Assembly: GCA_020080175.1 (NCBI GenBank)
Contig: JAGHQL010000209.1
Coordinates: 1-43,197, forward strand
Origin: Glutinoglossum americanum
Lineage: Eukaryota > Ascomycota > Geoglossomycetes > Geoglossales > Geoglossaceae
Length of the DNA stretch: 43,197 bases
Reading direction: 5' to 3'
The position numbers and the translations under genes are program-made. A model generated the notes under the pieces. It was not told where the DNA came from. It saw only the letters and a list, made by a program, of their open reading frames with translations, and did no database searches. This document shows, one piece after another, positions 1 through 10,795 of this stretch. Position 1 is the stretch's first letter. Each line of letters opens with the position of its first letter.

Positions 1-33
1 CTACCCTACCCGATGGCCGAGTTTTACCCAGGG

Positions 34-807
34 TCGGGTCGGGTACCCGAAACCCATTGCGCAGTCTACCAGGCATTTTACCTTTTCTAGCAGTCATTTT
101 AGGGTGTCCTACGGCATCAATTAAATTTTCTTACCTCAGCAGGCTCAGGCCCGTGACAGAGCTCATGAAGCTAACCAGAAGGAGTCATGCTCTGTCATAG
201 GGCCTGAGCACTGGATGCTGCGGTTTAGCATATTGAAAATTTTGCTCAATGCTGAGGAACATTTTGTAAGTGTATATTAGGTACTGGAAAAGTATCCTCT
301 CTTGCCTGTTTAAAGAGCTTTTTCTTAAGTAATATAGGGTCGCGCTTAGGCTCTGCCTCACTAAATTCTAGTTAAACCGATTTATAGATATTGCACAACT
401 CATTATATTTAAGTATCTTGGTAATAAGAATATCCAGGGCCTTGTTGGACCACCTTATAGTATATTATTACCAGTTTACTGCTTATTTTGAACTCAGTGG
501 ACTTACGCGATACCCCAGTCTGCTGAGGTAATAAATTTTCGACCTTTTTTCCAATTACTCAATTTGGCTTAGCGCACAATATCTTGGCAAAATCTAACCT
601 AATTGGGTTTAACACAGGGTTTCTTGGCAAACCCGACCTTACCCACGGGTCGCCAAGCGGCCGGGTTGAAGGTGCCAAAACCCGACCCTACCCGACCCGA
701 TGCGCGGCCTAACCCCTAGTGCTTGACGAGGTATTTTCTAAATTGTTAGCATGCACAGCGCCTTCCCATCCTCTAGGCTGCGCAACGGGTTTCGGGTACC
801 CGACCTG
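34..807. mobile_element. Decayed DNA element with hAT-like inverted ends
   Basis: The stretch 34-69 (core CGGGTACCCGAAACCC, then TTGCGCAGTCTA) recurs as its reverse complement at 774-807 with only a few changes, giving inverted repeats of about 32-35 bp some 740 bp apart. A second, direct copy of the right-hand motif (CCCGACC then GATGCGCGGCCTA) lies at 691-711, so the right end looks duplicated or nested. Ends rich in CGGGTACCCG are known from fungal hAT-type transposons, which is why I favour that class. No open transposase frame is present and no target-site duplication was identified, so this is a non-autonomous or decayed copy. The assignment to hAT is inference; the inverted repeats are seen directly. 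Confidence 0.45.
343..376 (+). repeat. Dispersed repeat, copy 1
   Basis: CGCTTAGGCT, then CTGCCTCACTAAATTC and TAGTTAAA, closely matches 4899-4931 further along the window. Most differences are transitions. This copy sits inside the hAT-like inverted-repeat element. The family is unknown. Confidence 0.5.
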
Positions 808-822
808 ATGCGCGGCCTACTA

Positions 823-1537
823 TCCTCGAGTCGCTGGCTAGTATACAAGGTTATATACTATATAGATGGCACATCGACGGATACAATACGGAGTGGTTTT
901 TTGCAGGCGCTTTGAAGGATGCGGGATCGAGTTCCATAGAGGCAGAGCCCTAAGTTTAGTGGCTTTTTTGCGAGTTACACCGATTACTCCGCCTACCTAC
1001 AGTACTACTAACGTACAGCGCCCTTCTGTGCCATTCAAATACCCTAGTCATGTTTTGTGACGAAATCTAAGAGTCAGTTATTATTGCAAGATAGGCTACA
1101 GCGGAGCATGAGGGGGACTATATATTGATTGCTATAGTAATTGGTAGCTAGCATACATATAAACTCGAGAAACTGAGAGCGTTGGGGCTTTTATCGGGCC
1201 CTGAGAGTCGGTGGCCCGGTGTTATGCGTGAGATTGTCATAAAGGACAGTTCCTGCCGCCTACCGACGTAGATACTATATTTGGGAGTGTGATAGGGCCA
1301 TTTTAGGCCACTGTCGTTTGCGCCGTGGGGCGCATAAGAAAAAAAGGAAATATGGGATGGGAAAACCCAAGATCACAAAGTCATCGCGTTACCAGCTCAG
1401 GGCGCTCAAAGGCGCGAATCCCGAGCTTCCGGCTCCCAGACCCCACCCATAGGCCCCCGAGGAGAGTAAGAAAAAAAGAAAAAAAACTAACGGTTATTAT
1501 TAGTTAAGTGGGCGTCTTATCAATTGGAAGCGAGACT
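823..1537. other. Gene-poor flank, nothing recognised
   Basis: No convincing reading frame, RNA gene or repeat was found between the hAT-like element and the 3' end of the phosphate symporter gene. Short purine-rich runs near 1337-1350 and 1467-1490 are simple sequence. The part next to 1538 would hold the 3' UTR and polyadenylation site of the symporter gene. Confidence 0.4.
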
Positions 1538-3531
1538 CTATTTAAAGTGAGGGGCGTTGAGTACCAGGCCCATGAGTACTCCTCCGAGAGTGCCGGCGAT
1601 GGGGATGGTGGCGATCCAGGAGAGGACGAGGAGGCCGACTCGCTGGAAGTTGACTGCCTTCAAGGTGCCGTTGCAGAGGCCGACACCGGCGGTGGCGCCA
1701 GTGATGCACATAGAGGTAGAGACGGGAAGGGAGTACTGTGAGAAGAGGAGGACAGTTATGGCGGCGCCCATCTCCATAGAGCAACCTGGAAAAAACGAGC
1801 AGAGTCAGCAGATACCGTGTTAGCCCGGAGGCAAGGCGACAAACCTCTACTAGGCGAATGGTATGTGATCTTGTTACCCATAACTGTTCAAAAATCGAGT
1901 CAGCACAAGTATTCAAGGTATGTCACTGAGCTCCGCTTACCCTTCATGATGTTGTAACCATAGGTAATAAGGCCGACCGAGATAGTTGCAGAGAGAACGG
2001 CGAGCTGCCAGATAGGGACAGGGGCCTTGGAAGCAGCGGCATTGCCGGTAGACCAGGCGGAGTAAATGACAGCCCAGGGTCCAACTGAATTTCCAATATC
2101 GTTGGCGCCGTGGGCAAAGGATGCAGTGCAAGCGGTGAGGATCTGGACAAACGAGTAAGTGTGTTCGACTTCGTTGGAGTACTTCTCTGCGTGTGCGTAC
2201 ACACGGCGCATGCGTTCACCGTCCGGGGTGCCGGCAATACCACTCTGTGCAGTGTGGATGTCATAGTAGAGACCATAGAGAGCACCGCAAACGATCATGG
2301 CAGGAATGCGCTTTGCGAGAATCTTGATGTTGTGAAGCTCGTAGATCTGGCCGGGGCCCAGAGGGTTGTCATGGAGTGTGCGCATAGCCCAGCCCATAGG
2401 ACCGCGCTTCTTCATGAGCTTTGCACGCAGCTTTTTCTTGCCGGAAACCGCGAGCTCTTTGTAGGTGGGTTTTGCGGCCTCGTCAGCAGTAAGCTTCTCA
2501 TCGTTTTTCTCGGCGGAAGTGATGGCAATGTCTCCAGTCTCGGCCTTGTTGACATCATATCCACTGGCGGATTTCGTCGAGGGAGTGGAGGACTGTTCCA
2601 GCTGTTCCTCCTCTTCCTCCTGGACAACGGCGTAGTTGGGAACGTTGGCCCGGTCAGCCTCGGCAGGGGCTGGGCGTTTAAAGAGCTGAGGGCCCAGGAT
2701 GAACATCCACCACTTGACGGAGTGGTCTTTCTTGACAATCTTTGCGTGCACGAATGGAACAAAGAAGATGGCCGACAGGAGAGCAACGCCACCGCCTGTG
2801 CCCATGGTGACGGCGGCAATATACCACGCGGGCTTCTTGTTTAGGCCTAGTTTGGGAGAGCCCTTGTAGACGATGGACAGTGTGCAAATGGTACCAGCGA
2901 TGAGGAAGAAGAAGGGTGAGGTGTAGATGGCCCATGGCACGGGTCTCTTACGAACGTGCACAACGAGCTTGATGAGCAGGAAGATAGAAGCGGCAAAGCC
3001 GCCGGAAATGATAGGAGCCATCCCTAGACCGGCAAAGATAGCACCGAGACCCTTGCCCTTGTTCCAGCCCCACTGGACCTTGGCGGCCCCGACGGTCGCG
3101 ATACCAACGCCAGCGACGGCCGAGATAAGCGAGTAGGTCGACGAGACGTGGGCAGAGTGTCGCGTGCACCACATGACCCATGAAGAGGCGGCTGCGAGTG
3201 CGCAGGTGAATGCGAGCATCTGGACGCCTGCATTGCCACGGAAGGCCGAGTTGGGAATGATGCCATTCTTGATAGTGTCGGCCGTTCGTGCACCGACAGT
3301 AATTGCTCCAAGCATCTCAAATATGGTACCAAATATCATTGCCTGTCTGTACGAGATGGACCTCGACGAGACACTGGTCGCCCAGGCGTTTGCCACATCG
3401 TCTATCAAACCAATCAGTATCCATACCACAGAAGCAGGCCTGAGCTACTCACTTGCGCCGTTGTTGAAGGCATCGAGCAAGGCAAAAAAGGTGCCGATGG
3501 CAAAGACGTAAGTGTACTGGTCGAGCTTCAT
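1538..3531 (-). CDS. Na+/phosphate symporter, PHO-4 / Pho89 type (4 exons)
   Basis: High-affinity phosphate uptake across the plasma membrane, coupled to Na+, in the PiT/PHO4 family (Neurospora PHO-4, yeast Pho89). My model is exon 1 3531-3453, exon 2 3401-1941, exon 3 1883-1845, exon 4 1785-1538, joined in phase, giving about 608 aa, usual for the family. Splicing exon 1 to exon 2 creates the family signature FNNGANDVANAW near residues 21-32. The second family repeat is seen late in exon 2 as FAHGANDIGNSVGPW. Several hydrophobic helices lie on each side of a long charged cytoplasmic loop with a run of glutamates. All introns are GT-AG (51, 57 and 59 nt). Exon 3 is only 39 nt and encodes the conserved segment MGNKITYHSPSR. 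The gene looks intact. The promoter carries a TATA-like box and a CACGTT site, which fits phosphate-starvation control. Confidence 0.92.
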
Positions 3532-3610
3532 CTTGACGGAGGGCGAGCAGGTGTCAGCTCGATGATGGATACTGGAATACTGTGGCTAAGAGAGGGATAA
3601 CGAAATAGAG

Positions 3611-3662
3611 CCTTTATATGCCATATGGTAGGGTTCTTTTTAGATACGATCCATGCCACGTT
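3611..3662 (-). promoter_or_regulatory. TATA-like box and PHO-type CACGTT site of the symporter gene
   Basis: Reading towards the symporter gene, CATATAAAGG (3620-3611) lies about 80 nt upstream of the start codon, and CACGTT (3657-3662, plus strand) about 126 nt upstream. CACGTG/CACGTT is the known target of the bHLH phosphate-starvation regulators (yeast Pho4, Neurospora NUC-1). A hexamer occurs often by chance, so its use here is inference. Confidence 0.4.
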
Positions 3663-3870
3663 CCCATATCGCAGAGGATGATTCGTGGTACCAGCCATAC
3701 CGACTCAATTCAACCTCGATATTTCAGTAGCAGCCGTGCCAGAAAAAAGAATAATTATTTTGACCATTAGAAAGCACGGCTGGAGACTCGTGTTGGGTGG
3801 TTTTGGCCACAATAAACAGTTTTGGTAAATTTGATGCACGACGGGCTTGGAAGTTTGATGGGATTCTTGG

Positions 3871-3898
3871 CGCTTGGCGCTTGGCGCTTGGCGCTTGG
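3871..3898 (+). repeat. 7-bp tandem repeat, 4 copies
   Basis: CGCTTGG is repeated four times without a change, followed by a diverged TGCTGG. Confidence 0.9.
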
Positions 3899-4157
3899 TG
3901 CTGGTTTGGTTGTAGCCTAAAGCATCTCTCAACGAGAGTTCCTCAATCGCTACATGGGCCAGAAATGAGGATCGACTGGAAGGTCTTGTTGAGTTATGAG
4001 CGAGCAGCGGGGTAGAATCATGGGCAGGCCTGAGAGGAGGAGGAACACCTTGACTGTCTGTATTGTATATCTTACACAGTGGTGGCTGCTCGGGTCCTTG
4101 ACAGGTCTGGGTGGGGCTATTTCGCTCTTCCAATTGGGCATGATTCCCGCGCGCAAG

Positions 4158-4192
4158 CTATACCAAGAACTATACCAAGAACTATACCAAGG
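4158..4192 (+). repeat. 12-bp tandem repeat, about 3 copies
   Basis: CTATACCAAGAA is repeated nearly three times without a break. The period is a multiple of three, so it keeps open frames on both strands and inflates ORF length here. Confidence 0.9.
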
Positions 4193-4898
4193 CAGGTGTC
4201 CGCAATTTCTTTCCCGGCAAAGCTTAGGTCCTACTTGGCACAGGCATGCCAAGCCTCGCACGGCCCTGCCATCACAAAGGCCGAGTGCAGCTGCAACCAA
4301 CAGTGCCGAAAGCAGATACAGGAGGGCTTTGACTGGTGGGGTTAGTTCGGCAATCTTGGTATTGCCACCGGCGGGGGCGATCAGTAAAAAAATTTTCGCC
4401 CTATTCCAAGCTACAGAGCACTTGGTCGCAATGGATCCTCCAAAAGAATACCCTCTATCAGAAGTAGACAACAGCAATATGGGGCAGGCAACAGTGGCGC
4501 AGAAGCGAATAACAGCATTGGGAGAACGATATCAATAGCAAGGACGACAGTGAGTGGAGCATTAGTAAGCTGCTACGTCTTATAGATTCGGATGGGCAAG
4601 GGTGTCGGAATCTGCTGCGATGGCAAGAATGACAAGATCGCCTACACGACTATGGGCAGGAGAATAGGTTATTAGGATTTAGATGCTGATAGAAAAACTG
4701 TGCACAGGTGGAAATGTGGACACGAGTTCAAGAGATGAGTTGTGTATTGTATGTGTCTGTTCTCAAGTCTAAACTACACAGAAGAACTTTTGTTGGGTGG
4801 GCTCGCTTATCCACACAAGGGCTTGCCCTCTGAGCCGTCTCACTCGCTTACGTTATCTGACAGATGCATAGGTCCACCACAAAAGGATTCGGAATCTC

Positions 4899-4931
4899 GC
4901 TTAGGCTTTACCTCACTAAATTTCAGTTAAG
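4899..4931 (+). repeat. Dispersed repeat, copy 2
   Basis: Matches 343-376 over about 33 bp (shared CGCTTAGGCT and CCTCACTAAATT). It stands at the edge of the AT-only block that follows. A weaker likeness, TTTAGGCGGTACC then CACTAAGTTTCAG, occurs at about 5756-5783 on the other side of that block, so these could be remains of element ends. Confidence 0.45.
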
Positions 4932-4965
4932 ATTCCAGTTAAACTCCCCAGCCCCTCGTGATAAT

Positions 4966-5608
4966 AGTTTCTAACCCTTATTTCAACAATTATTATACCT
5001 TGTAATAACTATAAAGATAGGCTATCTAGTCTATATCTTATAATAACTATGGAGATTAGCAACCTGGTCTGTATTTATAATAAAATTTGAAATATATAAA
5101 CTTATAGTTTAATTTAATTGGTAATTTAAAGTTAATTAAATATTAATCTATTTTAAAATATAAAATAAATAAAAATAAACTTAATTTCAGTAGATAAAAA
5201 ATATAAAAAACTAATTACTAGTTTTTAAATAAGGAATTGATAAGTTATTTTATATATAAAAACTTTTAATATAAATTAAATATTACTTATATAATACTTG
5301 ATTATTTAGTTTTAGAAGTTTAAACTATTTTATTAAGTAATTAACTATAAATTATAATATTATATTAGTAAATATTTTAACAAAATAAATTAATTAATAT
5401 TTGGTTAATATCTAAATAATATTTTTAAACTTTTTTATAATATAATAAATTTATATATTTAAAAATGAATTAGTAAATAATTGAATAAATAATTAGTAAT
5501 AATTTAAAATTTATTTTTAAAAATTTAAAAGTTAAATTAAAATAAAATTGTATAAGTAAATTTAGTATGCTATGCGAGTAAATGTCTATTAATTTAATCT
5601 ATCTTACT
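4966..5608. other. Extremely AT-rich block
   Basis: From about 5040 to 5600 the sequence is almost only A and T, with very few G or C, and has no open reading frame. The edges are sharp and the flanks are normal. Such blocks in ascomycetes commonly come from repeat-induced point mutation (RIP) of a former repeat. No parent element can be recognised. Confidence 0.7.
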
Positions 5609-6019
5609 ATTCATGTCACATCCCCTCAGAAATCTTCGAGCGCAAATTTTTGTTTGACCCGAGTTGCCAGCCCTCGCTTACGTGAGGTGTATCACGGTCG
5701 TGGAGTGGACGGTACAGGATGTACGGAGGCCGGTACCATCTTCACTTAGACCAAGTTTAGGCGGTACCCACTAAGTTTCAGGAAAAGAACATCCTCTCAA
5801 GATATCGTTTACCTAGGCCTTAGCCAAAATCTAGTTGAGGATGCCCTCAGGTGGACGAACTTATTTCGGTTGGGCTGTCCACTTTGCGACCGTTGTACCC
5901 TCGTATAGTCTGCGCGGTAATTAGCATGCTTACGCAGCTGTGCTCGATGGTCCGCGCATCTCTCCACCGCGCTCACTTAACGTTAATCAATCAACCAATT
6001 TCAATCACCAACTACCAGA
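5609..6019. other. Upstream region of the four-TM protein gene
   Basis: No gene seen. The last 40 bases before 6020 are rich in C and A (ATCAATCAACCAATTTC, then ATCACCAACTACCAGA), typical of a fungal 5' leader, and support the start at 6020. Confidence 0.5.
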
Positions 6020-6912
6020 ATGCCTCACATTCACTCCGACTCAACTCCTAGGCTTCGATATTTCGCAGGCGCGCCTCGGGCCTTCCGTCCCAGCATCCTA
6101 GTGCCTCTGTGGACTATTCAACTCGCTTGGATGGGACTGCATTTCTGGCTTTTGGTCACTTTGTTCGACACGACAGTACCCGCGTATGTCTCTCTCAATC
6201 TTATTGGTAATTTTTTGAGAAGTATAGTTGTAGCTGGATTGCTTCGTCTCATTTACCCTATTCTGTCCGCTTGGCTCTCCCAAAAGGACCCTGCTTTTAA
6301 TCACCGTCTCAATCTCCCTGTATTCCCCCTCTCTTGCAGCCTCCTCTCATATTCAAAGCACTAATCACTTACTGGCTACCTTAATAGTGAAGCGGTCCTC
6401 CTCTTTATGCTCACCATATTCACCATTCTTCTTATTATCTTTGAGATACTCGTCTACTCCGAATGCTGTTCCGACATCCCCTACATCTCCTTTAGCTCGG
6501 CATTTTACCTCCGCTGCAACACCTTCAAATGTGCCACATGGGGATTGAGCGCTGTCATTACTATTATTGAGGATATCCAGACGCCCCCCAGTGGCTTTTT
6601 GGACTTTAAGGGTATTCCAAGTATAGTTGCGGGGATTTCGATGTCGGTCTCCTCACTCTTTATTTCTCCCTTCCTTTCTCTTGCTTCATCTCTTACCCTC
6701 TTCTGCTGATGCTGAATCTAGAGCGGCTTTGGGCTATTGCTGACGAACTCTCTAGGGTCATTTTCCTTCTACCAACTGCGTATGCAGTCATAATTGATCG
6801 CAGCGCGATGGGATACGCCCGTATGAGATATCGAGAAATGAATACCGATCCTGAGGAAGAAGACTTGATTCCTAATTACATTCGCTCGGAAGGTGACGGA
6901 GAAGGGTCGTGA
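6020..6912 (+). CDS. Predicted four-TM membrane protein, MARVEL-like layout (3 exons)
   Basis: My model is exon 1 6020-6183, exon 2 6388-6611, exon 3 6722-6912, about 192 aa. The donors are GTATGT and GTATTC, the acceptors TTAATAG and AATCTAG, and both junctions keep phase. Without the first splice a stop follows at 6362. The spliced protein has hydrophobic segments at about residues 26-48, 57-78, 100-116 and 139-154. A charged cytosolic tail follows (RMRYREMN, then DPEEEDLIP). Short loops and four helices resemble small fungal MARVEL-like membrane proteins; this is inferred from layout, not from a signature motif. The first intron (204 nt) is long, and an alternative acceptor at 6339 runs into a stop. 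Function is unknown. The CA-rich leader just before the ATG supports the start. Confidence 0.6.
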
Positions 6913-7560
6913 CTGTGCACAGAAGGGTTTTGTTTGGCGAGGCTTGATGAACTATCTGCGTAGGTTAGAATATCTCGTAGGTCAGAGGCGAATCTGGAGG
7001 CAAAAGGGACAGCGCTTTTTTCTCTCGGATAGTCGGTACGAACTAGCGGATGCAGCCATGCTGGGTGTTCCATATATTAGCAGGTTTCGGTGGGGGGGGT
7101 GGTACTCATCGTCGGTTGGGAAGACTAGAAATATGGCAAGCCACAGAGCTCGTTATCATCATTGATTCTCGATATGCCTCCTTCAGCTCCGGATACGGGA
7201 CGCCGAATCGACGGTAGAATGGAGCTCAAGTGTCATAGATAAATGTGACGGCCCAACAGCCAGAAATAACCCCGTTTCGCACAAGCTGAATTGATAGTAG
7301 GTATAGGCTGGTCCTGGGGTGGTGGATCGTTTTGCAATATTTCGGGGCGATGGGAGTTGGGCATGTTATGCTGGGATCAAATGATGATCCCCCTTGGTAG
7401 CCATACAAAAGCGCGACTGGATCCAATCGCTCTGGTCATGTGTCACAGGATCCCGCTCGCGACGCATGCGCTTGCAAGATTCTCGCGCTGAGAAGAATCA
7501 GCTGCGCGGTAGGGAGCTGGGACTAGCGGAAACCAAAGTTAACTCTAGATTTAACCTATG
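6913..7560. other. Downstream region, no gene supported
   Basis: An open stretch of about 90 codons (6893-7165) has no ATG start and no recognisable motif. The rest shows nothing. Confidence 0.4.
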
Positions 7561-7746
7561 AGAAGCTACGGTAGTGCTGCTCTTGGCGCCGACAGTGTGG
7601 AGGGCTTTGCTAGTGCCGTAAGTATATCTCGTACTTATAGCAGTATTGGTTTTGTGGGCCTTTGGAATGGCCTTTTGGTCTAAGTTGTCATGAATGGCAT
7701 GTTGACGGCGCTTCAGTGGCCCCTCTATGACAGCTTTAAGGTAGCT
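7561..7746 (+). pseudogene. Fragment of a mitochondrial phosphate-carrier gene (3' part)
   Basis: Frame 1 from 7561 reads IGFVGLWNGLLV, a stop at 7681, then VVMNGMLTALQWPLYDSFKV. This matches the last repeat and C-terminal helix of mitochondrial phosphate carriers (Mir1/Pic2 type), where the usual text is GLWNGLPVRIVMIGTLT followed by LQW-IYDSFKV. The stop sits where the conserved arginine is expected. The first two-thirds of a carrier (six helices, PX[DE]XX[RK] motifs) are absent upstream, so this is a truncated, inactive copy of a host gene. The likeness is from memory of the family and the fragment is short. Confidence 0.5.
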
Positions 7747-7803
7747 CTTGGGGTAAGCCTCTTCCTGGTTGTTACGGGCATTATATTAGGGGTTTTTAAG
7801 AGC

Positions 7804-8746
7804 CTGCGAGTGTGCTGATGGAACCTTTTCTATAGCTGCCGGCGACTAGAGGGCATTAGATGGAGGGTGGGTTAAGGGCTAGGATTTTCACCTTGACTGG
7901 CCTGGCAAGATAGGAGGTGTTCATTTGTGATATTTTTGTTTCTGGAAATACATAATAACTGCCAGATCTATCCCCTTATTTTCCACAAGCCGGGCTCGAT
8001 AGGAGAGCCTCTCAAAATCAATAGACACCCACCCTAATCTCCCGATATACTAGTGACTCTGAAGAACCTATCGGAGTCGGCCTGCCGTAAGAGAAGTCAT
8101 CGTTAATCGTCCTTCTATTCCTCCCCTCAGCATTCCAAACCCGCAACGCCAAAACAGCACCACCTACGCATGGTCAGCCTAGCCCTTACATCACTCAACA
8201 AAACAGCCAACCCTGGCCCCGGCCCCACATTAGGCAGCGAATGAAAAATTGAATTGAGGGATGACCGCTGCCGCATGCATTAGTAGCGGAGGAATCGCAC
8301 CTAATCCGCCCGATCCTGTAAGCGCATCCGTTTTACCTGGCTATTTGGGGAATAGGATTGCCATAATGGTGGTCCTTAGCATTGTGAACTCCAGGGCGCT
8401 CGCAGTGCATGGATAGCAAGGACAGTATTTGTGCCCGCTGAATGGAAATTAAATTATTCGACAGCCCACTCCCCAACTAATTCTCGTGGCGCATACAAAT
8501 CAACACACTGGGGCAGTTCCTCCTACTAAGCCCGCCGGTTGTGTGAGAAAAAGTGATAGTGATATCTCGAATATGAACGATAGAGTAAGGTATCCCCCTT
8601 GCTTTGAAAGATAAGAAAACCTCCCGTTGAAGAAGTAAAAGTGGGTTGAAATGAGATAAATATCTAGTCGCCCTCTTATCCTTTCCCGGCGAGCACACGT
8701 TGTTTTCCTGATACTGCCTCCTAAGGTCAGAGCTGTAGCGAAACAC
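7804..8746. other. Intergenic, nothing recognised
   Basis: No gene supported. The part next to 8747 is the expected 3' UTR of the Slm1-like gene on the minus strand. Confidence 0.4.
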
Positions 8747-10480
8747 CTACGACTTCTCGGCCGCCGGAGTAGGAGGAGTAATAGTAGCGCCGGTGACAGC
8801 AGGAGCAGGAGAAGGAGCGAGTTCCATCTTTCCGTCCGCTGCTGTTGGGGATGCAGCCACCGGGCTTACAGCTTCCTCCTTGTTCGCCGTGCCAGTTTCC
8901 GTTATTTTGGGGCTGGTAGCTGAAGGGGGCGACTCCGGAGCGTATGCAGGCGGCGGCTGAGGTTTGGTTTCCTGCACCACCGGGCTATTCGGCCCGCTTA
9001 CCGGACTGATTGGGGTCTCGTTCGTGACCTGCCCGCTGCATTGCTTGATAATCTCATGCCACTTCTCAGCGTCCCTGGGGGTGCTGAGTTTAAACGCCAT
9101 ATCGTGAGTTGTCGAGAATGCGCCGGTGACCTTGCCTCCGCTCAAATCCTTGCCCTTGACGTTGAATTTTACGCCAACTAGAGCGCCGACGATACAGTCG
9201 GGCAGGTAAAGGGACAGTTCTGGGGAAGGGTCGTGGCGAATATGATCGTTGTCCTTGAACTCGTGGAGGAACTTGGAGGGAGTAATGACATAGTAGCCCA
9301 AGTTGTAGCTTTTCAGGAGGCGACTTCTGCGCTCGAGGGTGCCTTCGATGAGTGGTTTCGTGGCCCTGTGGCTCTGATTTGGGAACGAGATGTTGGACAT
9401 GCTTCGTGGAGGTGCATTGGGATCGATGAGGGCGTGGTTGTGATGTGTGATGAAACTCTTCCATTCAAAGTCCCCAGGAATGCGCTGCGCGGTCCCGAGC
9501 ATGTCTTTATACATGGCGTTGGTGCGCTCCGCCTGAGCGTTGATAAGCTGGACGAACACGCCAAGGGCTTGTTGGATCACGTCGACGATATGAGCCTCGA
9601 ACTGTTGGAAGCTCCCCTGAACAGCAAGGATATCTTGGCGAGTAGCATTCTCCTCGAGAACCTGCTTGTCCAAGCGATAGTACACGCCACGCTGAAGGAT
9701 ATAGGGGTCGTTGTTCGGGTCCGGCCGGCCGCCAATGGAATCGAAGCTTGCAGTGTGTTGGCCCAGAAGTTCGACATGTTTCAGGGTGTTGCTGCGAGCC
9801 TTCTCAACGGCTTTTGCGCCTTTGGCAGCGCCGTTACTGAGTTCTTTGCTTTTACTTTTGATTTCGGCATGCAAACGCTCAAGGACCGGGAGAACGGAGC
9901 TTTTAAGGCCCTTTTCCGTCTCTTGATGCGAGCTTGCGATACCCTAGAATGTGTGGGCACAAATCAACATCTACCAGGGCGTTATCCGCGGAGACGCCTG
10001 GAGGACAAATTTACCTGGGTATTATGGCGTATACTCTCAAACAAGCCAGCAATGCCCCCTAGGCTTTGGTTAAAATGACTGCCTTCTTTCAACGGCTCTG
10101 AAACGCTCTAAAATGCGCGGGTCAGTAAACCACTTTCTGAGCGATAGGGCAGTTCTTGTCCACCTTTAGGACCTTCTCATACTCCTTTGAATGTGTCTTT
10201 TGAACCTTTTCCGTGGCGGCGACATACGCCTCTAAGTATCCACAAGCATGCTTCCACGCCTGGAGTCGCTCAATGAGCAGACTAGGTATCTTAGGTAGGG
10301 ATTAGTGTCTCGCGATTCCTGATTAACGTCTCTTCATAGAAAAGCAGGTGTAGACGCGATAGGAACTTATACATCTGACTCTTCATGAGGGACAGCCTCG
10401 CCCGACGAGCCTGTGGTCTGCCTGTGCGGCAGTGTACGAGTACCAGCGGTATCTGCTTTTCCCGGAGGATACGAGGCCAT
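8747..10480 (-). CDS. Slm1-like F-BAR/PH-domain protein (4 exons)
   Basis: A cortical adaptor of the Slm1/Slm2 type. Relatives bind PI(4,5)P2 at eisosome-linked membrane sites and serve TORC2 and calcineurin signalling. Exons are 10480-10373, 10289-10164, 10107-10015 and 9943-8747, all in phase, about 507 aa. Exon 2 begins the helical F-BAR-like region (LLIERLQAWKHACGYLE; EKVQKTHSKEYEKVLK). Exon 3 carries HFNQSLGGIAGLFESIR and exon 4 opens with GIASSHQETEKGL. The PH domain spans about residues 307-414 (from EGTLERRSRLLKSYN to AEKWHEIIKQCS). The tail is a Pro/Ala/Thr-rich disordered region. The second intron starts with a weak donor, GTGGAC, but has a good branch site (TACTGAC). The ATG at 10480 is the first in frame and yields MASYPPGKADTAGTR. 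The gene looks intact. An open frame on the opposite strand (9233-10078) is only its shadow. Confidence 0.9.
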
Positions 10481-10795
10481 CTCTAGAGCGATATGTTATG
10501 AATTATTGCCGGTTGTTGAAGGAAGCCGGGGGTGGGGATTGAGGTGGGTTGTGCAGGTTTGGAGGGTTCAAGAGTCCCTCAGCGGCAGGTGTTTGGCGGG
10601 GTAATTGAGCCAAGGATTCCATATTCGCGCCAATGACATCACAGCCGTCTTTGTTCGACCATCTCCGCGCGCTGCCAGATCGCATAGATCCTGAACGCCA
10701 TCTCCGGTGGCACCCAAGGGCTGCTTACCTAGTAATATACCTTACTATATATATATGAACGGGGTATGAACGGGGGCGAACCTCAGGGTTCTTGA

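Larger units (their letters stand above)
3663..4898. other. Intergenic stretch with short tandem repeats
   Basis: Both strands carry ORFs of about 175-180 codons (3950-4538), but neither matches a family I know and each runs through the tandem repeats. The minus-strand frame contains a hydrophobic run (ALLYLLSALLVAAALG) that looks like a decayed signal peptide, with no usable ATG before it. I do not annotate a gene here. Confidence 0.4.

Noticed and set aside
2110-2844. 244-codon frame on the plus strand
   Set aside because: Antisense shadow of exon 2 of the phosphate symporter.
3996-4538. 180-codon plus-strand frame and a 175-codon minus-strand frame
   Set aside because: Both run through a 12-bp tandem repeat that keeps frames open, and the minus-strand one has no ATG before its signal-like segment.
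6893-7165. 90-codon frame overlapping the end of the four-TM protein gene
   Set aside because: No ATG start, no motif, and the main gene ends cleanly after an acidic tail.
9233-10078. 281-codon frame on the plus strand
   Set aside because: It lies opposite the well-supported Slm1-like exons; its openness is an antisense shadow.
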